Origin: JALXDT01 sp964634755
GTDB lineage: Bacteria > Acidobacteriota > Aminicenantia > JAMOAD01
Assembly (NCBI GenBank): GCA_964634755.1
Contig: CAZWJH010000001.1
Location: 32,196 to 96,195, forward strand
Reading direction: 5' to 3'
Length of the DNA stretch: 64,000 nucleotides
Shown: positions 40,808-47,913 of the stretch, one piece after another
How positions within the stretch are numbered: the stretch's first letter is position 1
Layout of the letters: each line of letters begins with the position of its first letter
Translations under genes and position numbers: made by a program
The notes under the pieces: model-generated
What the model saw: only the letters and a program-made list of their open reading frames with translations
What the model was told of the DNA's origin: nothing
Database searches by the model: none

Positions 40808-42187
40808 TTATTTAAAAAGATAATTAATTCCTAATTGATTTATTTTGTATCTAAGAACTCTCTCACTTATTCCCAAAAGTCTTGCTGCCTTTGTCTTAAC
40901 ACCCCCAGATTTCTCAAGGGCTTTTAAAATAAGTTTTTTTTCTATTCTTTCTACAACAAGAGGTAAAGACTCATCAAGAGCATCCAAACTTCCAAAATCA
41001 TCGCTCTCATTAACAGCAAGAAATGAAGCAATATCTTTTTTTTCTATAACACCAGTATCATTCAAAACAACTCCTCTTTCTATAATATTTTCAAGTTCCC
41101 TTATATTCCCCGGGAAATTATACCTGTTTAATAATTTTATAACATCTCTGCTCACACCTTTGATGTTTTTATTTTCTCTTTCATTAAACTTTTTTATAAA
41201 ATAATCGATCAAATATGGAATTTCCTCTTTTCTCTCCCTTAAAGGTGGTACTTCAATTTTTATCACATTAAGTCTATAATAAAAATCATCTCTGAACTTT
41301 TTTTCTTTTACTAATTTTTCAAGATTTTTATTTGTTGCAGCAATAATTCGTACATCTGTTTCTATAGGGGTTGAGGAACCAAGTCTTGTAACCTTTTTAT
41401 CCTGAATAACTCTTAAAAGTTTTGCCTGGGTAACCAGAGGAATTTCAGCTATTTCATCTAAAAACAGCGTCCCACCATTTGCAGCTTCGAATTTACCTTT
41501 TATTCTCCTGTCTGCTCCTGTGTAAGCTCCTCTTTCAGCACCAAAAAGCTCTGATTCTATCAATGTCTCTGGAATAGCAGAAATATTGACTTTAATAAAC
41601 GGTTGGTTCGTTCTGTCTGAAGAATAATGAATTATTTCCGCAATCTTTTCCTTTCCTGTACCAGTTTCTCCTATTATAAGAACATTCGCATTACTTTTTG
41701 CAACTTTAACTGCCATTTTAACTATGTTTTCCATTAAAGGTGATTTATAAACAAAATTATCTACATTAAAACTCCCCTCTCCCACTTTCTCTCTCAATTC
41801 CTTTAATTCCCTCTTTATTTCCATAAACTCAATTGCTTTTTTTATTCTAACTATAAGTTCATCCTTTTTTATAGGTTTTTGCAGAAAATCAAAGGCACCT
41901 GCCTTCATCGCCTGCACAGCCAATTCAACATCACCATACGCAGTTACAAGAATTATCTGAATAAAAGGGTGGTTCTTCTTAACTACTTTTAATATTTCTA
42001 TCCCATTTGTTTCTTTTAGTCTATAATCCACTATTAAAACATCAAAAAAATCTGATTCTAAAGAGTTAAAAAGTTCTTCCGAGGTTGAAAATGTTTTAAC
42101 ATTAAAACCAGAAAGGATTAAAATATCTTTTAGAAGCTCCCTTTGAAGTTTTTCATCTTCAATAATTCCAATTTTAATATTTTTCAT
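40808..42187 (-). CDS. NtrC-family sigma54-dependent response regulator
   Basis: A 459-residue regulator with a receiver domain (phospho-acceptor D54 in LIVDYRLKE, EDE near 10), a sigma54-activating AAA+ domain (GETGTGKE, the sigma54-contact loop as GAYTGA, GGTLFLDEIAEI) and a C-terminal Fis-type helix-turn-helix (AARLLGISERVLRYKINQLG). It needs RpoN, which is not in the window. I use the ATG at 42187 with AAGGTG upstream; an ATG at 42208 overlapping the kinase stop would add seven residues. It pairs with the upstream kinase gene, and a sigma54-type promoter lies at 44023-44038. Confidence 0.93.
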   Translation of the reverse strand: MKNIKIGIIEDEKLQRELLKDILILSGFNVKTFSTSEELFNSLESDFFDVLIVDYRLKETNGIEILKVVKKNHPFIQIILVTAYGDVELAVQAMKAGAFDFLQKPIKKDELIVRIKKAIEFMEIKRELKELREKVGEGSFNVDNFVYKSPLMENIVKMAVKVAKSNANVLIIGETGTGKEKIAEIIHYSSDRTNQPFIKVNISAIPETLIESELFGAERGAYTGADRRIKGKFEAANGGTLFLDEIAEIPLVTQAKLLRVIQDKKVTRLGSSTPIETDVRIIAATNKNLEKLVKEKKFRDDFYYRLNVIKIEVPPLRERKEEIPYLIDYFIKKFNERENKNIKGVSRDVIKLLNRYNFPGNIRELENIIERGVVLNDTGVIEKKDIASFLAVNESDDFGSLDALDESLPLVVERIEKKLILKALEKSGGVKTKAARLLGISERVLRYKINQLGINYLFK

Positions 42188-42204
42188 CCTTTCACCTTCC
42201 TCTT

Positions 42205-43467
42205 TCATACTTTCAAAATAATTATATCCCCTAACTCGTAGGAGGAATGTTTCATTTTCCACCTGTGAAATTCCACTATTTTCTTCACAAGAAAAACCGT
42301 ATCTTCTATCTCTTTAGTTCTAATCTTCTCCAATTTTTCATCATTGTCCATGTAAATAACTTTAGAAAACTTATTTTTACCACTCCCTTTAAAGATAATT
42401 TCCCTTTTATCAGAATCAATTACAATAGAAACAAAACCATCTTTACCTACACCTTCACAAAATCCCTTTATTAAATAGTAAAAAAGAATTGATAATAATT
42501 CTTGATCACCTCCGACAACAAGATTTTCTCCATTTTCCTTTAAGCTTAAATTAATCTGATATTCTCTCTCCAAATTATTTAAAAGAGAGAAAATTAAGGT
42601 ATTTAAATCAACACTTTCGTTGGCCTGAGAAATATTATTATCCTCATCTCCTGCTTCTTTCTTTATTAGCATTTCAAAGCTTCGGGTAAATCTCTTTATT
42701 CTCTCAATTTCTTCCCCGCCCCTCTTGATAAGTTCCATAACTTTTTCATTTTCTTTTTCCACACCCAATTTCTCAAAAATAAGATAAAGGGTATTCAAAG
42801 GATTTCTCAATTCATGAGAAAGAGCCATTGAAAGAACAGAAAGTGTTCTGAAAATCTTTTTCTCCCTTCTTTCTTTTTCTATAATTTTCTCTCTATCCAC
42901 TACAGACGCATTATACTCCATTATTTTAATATAGTATAAAAATAAAAAAACAGCAATTAAAATATTGAAAATAATTAGAATTCTGATGTGCATTATTTTC
43001 AGCATTGCTGAATACTCTTGTATAAATCCTACAGTAAAAAGGACTTCTTTTCCCTCTACAACTCCATTGACATTTAATTCATACACTCTACCAACCGGCG
43101 TTTTTAAAACCCTTACTGACAAGTTTTTTTGAGGAGAAAATCCAAAAATAGGTAAAAACCCTTCATACTTAGATTCCCAACTCCATAAATTCTCTCTGTT
43201 CACCCTAAATGCATAATATATTACATCCTTGGAAATATAAAGCTTTTTAACTATACTATTCTTCAAAAGGGATAATTCTTTAAAACTTTTTTGCTTTGAA
43301 AGCTCCATTTTAAAAAAAGAGCCCAAAAATTTTAATTTTTCAAAATAACCTTTCTCAAGATTACTTTTTAAAAAACTCTGATTTATGATAAATAAAAGAA
43401 CCGAAGCAATAATAAAAATAGTAAGGGGGAATATATAAAAATACAGCAAAAGTTTCCTATTTCCCAT
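42205..43467 (-). CDS. sensor histidine kinase with eroded ATPase domain
   Basis: A 420-residue membrane protein: transmembrane helices near 8-29 and 160-181 flank a periplasmic sensor domain of about 130 residues; then a cytosolic dimerisation domain with the phospho-acceptor H218 in LSHELRNPLNTLY. The C-terminal part aligns in outline with the HATPase domain (SILFYYLIKGFCEG, VFLVKKIVEFHRWKMKHS), but the N-box Asn, the DxGxG motif and the GxGLGL glycine box are missing. It may therefore not bind ATP in the usual way. It is two genes into a small operon with the secreted 126-residue protein upstream and the NtrC-type regulator downstream. Confidence 0.88.
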   Translation of the reverse strand: MGNRKLLLYFYIFPLTIFIIASVLLFIINQSFLKSNLEKGYFEKLKFLGSFFKMELSKQKSFKELSLLKNSIVKKLYISKDVIYYAFRVNRENLWSWESKYEGFLPIFGFSPQKNLSVRVLKTPVGRVYELNVNGVVEGKEVLFTVGFIQEYSAMLKIMHIRILIIFNILIAVFLFLYYIKIMEYNASVVDREKIIEKERREKKIFRTLSVLSMALSHELRNPLNTLYLIFEKLGVEKENEKVMELIKRGGEEIERIKRFTRSFEMLIKKEAGDEDNNISQANESVDLNTLIFSLLNNLEREYQINLSLKENGENLVVGGDQELLSILFYYLIKGFCEGVGKDGFVSIVIDSDKREIIFKGSGKNKFSKVIYMDNDEKLEKIRTKEIEDTVFLVKKIVEFHRWKMKHSSYELGDIIILKV

Positions 43468-43474
43468 TATTTTT

Positions 43475-43855
43475 CTATTTAACCCTCCATAAAGGAAATC
43501 CCTGTTTTGTTCTTAACTCAACAGAATAGTCGGCTGTAGAGATTTTTCTAACTACTATCCAATTTTCTTTAGAAAGAGAACCTATAACATGGATTTTTAA
43601 ATTAGGTTTGACTTTTTCAAAAAATTCCTCTTTCAAAAACCATCTTGGAGAAATCTCAAGGATAAAAATTTTATTTCCGACTTCTGATTTCGCTGTTATC
43701 AAAACAAAATCCTTTTCTCCGTACATAGAGATATTTGACAAAGCAAGAACAATAAGCTTTGTTTTTACTTCTTTTACAGGATTGTACAAAGTAGCATTAA
43801 TGTTATTAAATAAAAGATAAAAAATAAAAAATAAAAAAACAGCTACTTTTTTCAT
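43475..43855 (-). CDS. small secreted protein upstream of the sensor kinase
   Basis: A 126-residue protein with a signal peptide (KKVAVFLFFIFYLLFNNINA) and a short beta-rich body (KLIVLALSNISM, KIFILEISPRWF, LKIHVIGSLS), which could be an OB-like fold. There is no cysteine. Its position, seven bases before the kinase gene, suggests that it is a periplasmic accessory of the sensor, perhaps ligand-binding. No ribosome site is visible and no family is recognised. It is divergent from the sigma54-type promoter. Confidence 0.75.
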   Translation of the reverse strand: MKKVAVFLFFIFYLLFNNINATLYNPVKEVKTKLIVLALSNISMYGEKDFVLITAKSEVGNKIFILEISPRWFLKEEFFEKVKPNLKIHVIGSLSKENWIVVRKISTADYSVELRTKQGFPLWRVK

Positions 43856-43935
43856 AGAAACTAATATTAAATTTTCATACCAGGTTAAAAGTTAAGGATT
43901 TAAGGAAAAACATCCTCTTTTTCCTAAAAATAAAA

Positions 43936-43978
43936 CGACATATTTGTCGATATTTGGTTTCTTTTTGTCGAAACAAAA
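43936..43978 (+). promoter_or_regulatory. probable enhancer sites for the NtrC-type regulator
   Basis: Two palindromes: CGACA-TATT-TGTCG (43936-43949) and TTTTGT-CGAA-ACAAAA (43963-43978). Both contain TTTGTCGAWA, the copies starting 21 bases apart (two helical turns). They lie about 70-110 bases upstream of the predicted sigma54 transcription start, the usual place for enhancer-binding proteins. Confidence 0.6.
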
Positions 43979-44022
43979 TTTTTCAAAAGTTCAATTTAGT
44001 TCTAATAATAACTCTTCCTAAC

Positions 44023-44038
44023 TGGCACATTTATTGAA
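44023..44038 (+). promoter_or_regulatory. sigma54-type promoter
   Basis: TGGCAC (44023-44028), five bases, TTGAA (44034-44038). The -24 element is perfect; the -12 element is TTGAA instead of TTGCW. Spacing is correct. The predicted start is near 44048, 25 bases before the ATG at 44073, which has GGAGAGAAGG upstream. A sigma54 activator gene lies next to it. Confidence 0.72.
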
Positions 44039-44072
44039 CAACATTTTTACTATTTAAATAGTGGAGAGAAGG

Positions 44073-45935
44073 ATGAAAAAAATCGCCTTAATAAGTATGT
44101 TATTGTTTTCTTTTTCTTTGTTTGGTCTTTCAATTTCTTACACTAAAATCACAAGTTTCAACATAGGAAACAGCATACCTCTCTCAGTAAAAATTCCTGA
44201 AAAAGTAAAAGTGGTGCTCATTTTTTACAAAATTGGGGATAAGGTGGATCAGTATCAAGTAAGAATGATGAAAAAGGACAAAGGGGGTAATTATATTTAT
44301 TCTCTTGATAGCAGAACATTTACAGCTAAAAAATTAATCTACCATTTCGTCTACTTAAAAGGGAACAAATATTTTCGTTATCCTCAGGCCTCCGATATTA
44401 CTACTATCGGACAGGGAGAATTAATAAAACTTCCTCCAGTTCAAAAACAGCCGAAACCTTTTCCTCTTTCAATCTCCGGTAACTTTCAGGAACAATGGCT
44501 TATAAGCACGAATGATGATAATAGTAAAGGGGAAGAACCAACCAAAAGTGGAAACTTAACTTTAAATGGGAATTTTACTTCTGGAAATTCACAAATCAAT
44601 TTTTCAACTACAGGGAACTATACCCCAACACAAACAAAACAGTATAATGTTTCCTCTGTTCTTTTCAAGTACAAAAGCGGGAGTCATGATCTCGAAGTTG
44701 GAGATCTTTCCTTCCAAGCTCCAGATCTTGCTCTCTCTGCTTATGGTAAAAGAGGGCTATACTATAATTTTTCTTCAAGCAAAATCGGGATAAATCTTTT
44801 TTCTCTTAGTTCTCAGCAAATCGCAGGTCTGGGTCTTCCAGAAAAAAACTCAATAGTGTCTGGTGGAAAATTTAGTCTAAAATTGGGAAGCTTTAACATC
44901 TATACATTCTATTTAACTGGCAAAGATGATCCTACAGTAGGACAAAACAGTTCTTATAGCTTTTCATCCGTGAGAGAAGGCAGTATATATGCTTTTGGAT
45001 TGACTTCAACTTTATTCAATTATGCAGTAAATCTTAATGCTTCTTACTTCTCCTCAAATTACACAAAAGATGCTCTTTCAATTGAAAAGAAAAAAGATCA
45101 TGCTATAGATTCAAGCATTTCAATAAACTACAAAGGTTTAAGTTTAAGCTCTACATACAAAGAAATTGGAGCTTATTATAACACTGTGGGATCAAGTTAT
45201 ATGAGTAATAATCAGAGAAGCGCGGGAGCATCTTTTGGCTATACCTTTTCAAAAATAACACTTTCTGCAAATTACAGTCACATGGAGAGTAATATTGCAA
45301 AACTGGATACAATACCAGAAAGTAAAACAGATAATTTTAATTCAAGCATTAATTTAAATTTAGGAAAGCTTTCCCTAGGAATAGGGTATACGGCAAACAA
45401 ACAGAGTACAGCAACAAATGATGAAAGTAGTGGTCTTTCAAGTAATATGGATACTTCAAATTTTACACTTAACATATCTATTACCCCATCATCTCACTTT
45501 AGCTGGAGTCTAAGTGGAGGAAAAAGTTTGAACAAATCATTAGATGAGAAAACATCTTACAGTTTTAACTCAAATATGAATATTTCAGTAGGTAGTTTTT
45601 TCTCCTTAACCCCTTCCTTTACCTATCTTAAAGAAGATGAAAAAGGGAGCATATCAGAAACTATTACATCCTATTTAAGCTATAACCTGACACTTATACC
45701 AAATGCTTTTTCTTTGAGTGGGTCAGCATCTTATAATAATAACAAAACCCCAAGAGGAACAATGGATTCAAAATCCATAAATGCATCCAGCAGGCTAACT
45801 TTTTCTTTTGGTTGGCTCTGGAATAAGCTCAGTCAAAGTTCTGCTTATGTGGAAGCAAGCTATTACAAAACCGAGTATTCATCAATAACAACTGAATACT
45901 ATAAAATATACGGAAGCATATTAATTTCTTTTTAA
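44073..45935 (+). CDS. outer-membrane protein with N-terminal Ig-like domain
   Basis: A 620-residue secreted protein: signal peptide (MKKIALISMLLFSFSLFGLS), a beta-sandwich-like domain of about 100 residues (KVVLIFYKIGDKVDQYQVR, YIYSLDSRTFTAKKLIYHF), a Pro/Gln linker (about 125-140), then about 470 residues of alternating Ser/Asn-rich strands (TLNGNFTSGNSQINFSTTG) ending in GSILISF with a C-terminal Phe, typical of outer-membrane barrels. It is the first gene after the sigma54-type promoter and ten bases before the first PKD gene. It may anchor or export the PKD proteins; that is inference. Confidence 0.82.
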   Translation: MKKIALISMLLFSFSLFGLSISYTKITSFNIGNSIPLSVKIPEKVKVVLIFYKIGDKVDQYQVRMMKKDKGGNYIYSLDSRTFTAKKLIYHFVYLKGNKYFRYPQASDITTIGQGELIKLPPVQKQPKPFPLSISGNFQEQWLISTNDDNSKGEEPTKSGNLTLNGNFTSGNSQINFSTTGNYTPTQTKQYNVSSVLFKYKSGSHDLEVGDLSFQAPDLALSAYGKRGLYYNFSSSKIGINLFSLSSQQIAGLGLPEKNSIVSGGKFSLKLGSFNIYTFYLTGKDDPTVGQNSSYSFSSVREGSIYAFGLTSTLFNYAVNLNASYFSSNYTKDALSIEKKKDHAIDSSISINYKGLSLSSTYKEIGAYYNTVGSSYMSNNQRSAGASFGYTFSKITLSANYSHMESNIAKLDTIPESKTDNFNSSINLNLGKLSLGIGYTANKQSTATNDESSGLSSNMDTSNFTLNISITPSSHFSWSLSGGKSLNKSLDEKTSYSFNSNMNISVGSFFSLTPSFTYLKEDEKGSISETITSYLSYNLTLIPNAFSLSGSASYNNNKTPRGTMDSKSINASSRLTFSFGWLWNKLSQSSAYVEASYYKTEYSSITTEYYKIYGSILISF

Positions 45936-45945
45936 GGAGTATAAA

Positions 45946-47886
45946 ATGGTAAAAAAGAAAAAATTACTTTTTCTTGTTTTGATATTAATTGTTCCTTCTT
46001 TTCTTATATCAATCACATACACACCTTCAAATCCTACTGTTGGTGTCACTGTTAATTTTAGAACCGATAATTTTAATTATAGTAGTGGTCCGGTTACATG
46101 GAACTTTGGAGATGGTACAACAGGGACAAGTACGGGTAATTACGGAGAAATAACTCATGTATACAAAGATCCGGGAACTTACACAGTTACGGCTCAAGAT
46201 TCTTTTATTTATATTAATGAAACAACAATAATAACTATTAATGATGATAGATCCATAACTGTATCCTCATCTCCTTATCAAGCGGGAAAACCTTTAACTA
46301 TAACTCTCATAAATGCCAAATCTCCTCCAATAAAATGGAATTTTGGTGATGGAATTTCTCAAACGGGTTCTTCAACAATCAATCATACTTATTCAAGTCC
46401 TGGTTCTTATACAATAGAAGCTTATGATTTCAATGGGACTTCAACTGTTCCAGTTTCTAGAACAATCACTGTTGGAAATCCAAAAACAATAACATGGACA
46501 CCTCTCGAACCATATGAAGAACAAACAGTTTATTTTAAAGCTAATAATTTTAGAGGCTCTATATTGAAATGGGACTTTGGAGATGGTACCATCTCAAATG
46601 GCCCAAATAACATGCAGCATAAGTATAATAATTACGGAGTATATACAATAAAAGTCTATGACTATGGCGGAGATGATGCATACCCAGCAGTAAGTCAAAT
46701 AACTGTAAAAAAAGATCCAAGAAGTATTGTAGTGACTAATCCAACACCAGGTTTGACAGAACCGGTAATTTTTCAAGCCTTAAACTTTTTTTCTGAGAAT
46801 GTACTTTGGGACTTTGGAGACGGGACACAAGAAGTCGGGGGTCCAATTATTACTCATAGGTTTAGGAAGACCGGCATTTTTACCGTAAGGGCAAAAGATT
46901 ATGCTGGAAATTCCCAAAAAGTTTTTGAAACAAAAATCACAGTAGTAGCCAAAACTTCTCACTCCTCTTCCTTGGTTATTTCAGGAATTGAACTATTTTT
47001 TACAAATAATAATAAAAATTACCTTGTAATCCCGACAGGGGTTACCAATGTTAAAGCAAAAGCAAGGATAAAGTATGAAGGAACAGGAATATTAAATGCA
47101 TACTGGGCAATAGATGGACAAGCCTACCATGTTATTAATCGTGTTCTTAGCTTCGGGCAGTATGTAGAATTTTACCTTGATAAAATTCCTTCCCTCGTTA
47201 CCGGCTATCACACAATTTCAATAGTGTTTTCCTCTCCACAACCTGCTTTTGAAACAAGCCCAGAACTGGGGCTTTTTGTTTCACCGGTCTCAAAGTTTGT
47301 AACTCTAAGAACTCCATATGACAAGGAAAACTTTGCCCTTGGGGAAAACATTAATTTTATATGGAAAAGATACCCTCTCGCACTAAAATACGCAGTAGTA
47401 ATGGGAAAAGACGCACAATCAGTATTAAAAAGTGAAGATATTCAAAGATTTTTTGTAAACAATCCATCTTACTCTCCAAAAATAAACTATAAGGTAGGAG
47501 ATAAATATTATTGGATGGTAGAAGCCTATGATATTTATGATAATGTGATAGCTAAAAGTGAAGTAAGAGAATTTACTATAGTAAAAAATCTTTTCCCCAT
47601 AACAGAAAAAGAAAAAAATAATCTTATTGCTCTGGGAGGCTCTGAATTTATTCTTCTAAATTTTGAAATAACCAGTGCTAAAATAAAAAAAGAAAAATAT
47701 TATCTGGTGCGAGTTTTTGTAAATAACTTAAAAGCCAATGAATTTGTTGAAAAGGGAGAAAAACTCAAATCGATGGAAACCTCTGTTAAAATTAAAAAAG
47801 GAGTTGAAAACACAGTAAAAATAAAAATTTATGAGATTTTCCCTGATAGACTAAAATTAGTTTCGTACAAACTTATAAAACTTTAA
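45946..47886 (+). CDS. secreted protein with four PKD domains (paralogue 1)
   Basis: A 646-residue protein with a signal peptide (KKLLFLVLILIVPSFLIS) and four PKD/Ig-like repeats whose WxFGDG motifs start at 46099, 46336, 46570 and 46807, about 78-79 residues apart. The C-terminal 300 residues are a different region (SGIELFFTNNNKNY, KYEGTGILNAYW, LSFGQYVEFYL) that recurs in the next gene. PKD domains act in cell-surface adhesion and polysaccharide binding. No enzyme domain or membrane anchor is visible. It is co-directional with the outer-membrane protein and probably under the same promoter. Confidence 0.9.
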   Translation: MVKKKKLLFLVLILIVPSFLISITYTPSNPTVGVTVNFRTDNFNYSSGPVTWNFGDGTTGTSTGNYGEITHVYKDPGTYTVTAQDSFIYINETTIITINDDRSITVSSSPYQAGKPLTITLINAKSPPIKWNFGDGISQTGSSTINHTYSSPGSYTIEAYDFNGTSTVPVSRTITVGNPKTITWTPLEPYEEQTVYFKANNFRGSILKWDFGDGTISNGPNNMQHKYNNYGVYTIKVYDYGGDDAYPAVSQITVKKDPRSIVVTNPTPGLTEPVIFQALNFFSENVLWDFGDGTQEVGGPIITHRFRKTGIFTVRAKDYAGNSQKVFETKITVVAKTSHSSSLVISGIELFFTNNNKNYLVIPTGVTNVKAKARIKYEGTGILNAYWAIDGQAYHVINRVLSFGQYVEFYLDKIPSLVTGYHTISIVFSSPQPAFETSPELGLFVSPVSKFVTLRTPYDKENFALGENINFIWKRYPLALKYAVVMGKDAQSVLKSEDIQRFFVNNPSYSPKINYKVGDKYYWMVEAYDIYDNVIAKSEVREFTIVKNLFPITEKEKNNLIALGGSEFILLNFEITSAKIKKEKYYLVRVFVNNLKANEFVEKGEKLKSMETSVKIKKGVENTVKIKIYEIFPDRLKLVSYKLIKL

Positions 47887-47913
47887 AATAAATATTTTTT
47901 TAGGAGACAAAAA

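Noticed and set aside
43903..43925. AGGAAAAA/TTTTTCCT hairpin as a terminator
   Set aside because: It lies between divergent genes where no transcript ends; its A/T arms are of low complexity.
43855..43935. Second sigma54 promoter firing toward the 43475-43855 gene
   Set aside because: TGGTAT-N5-TTTAA on the minus strand lacks the -12 G and deviates in the -24 element.
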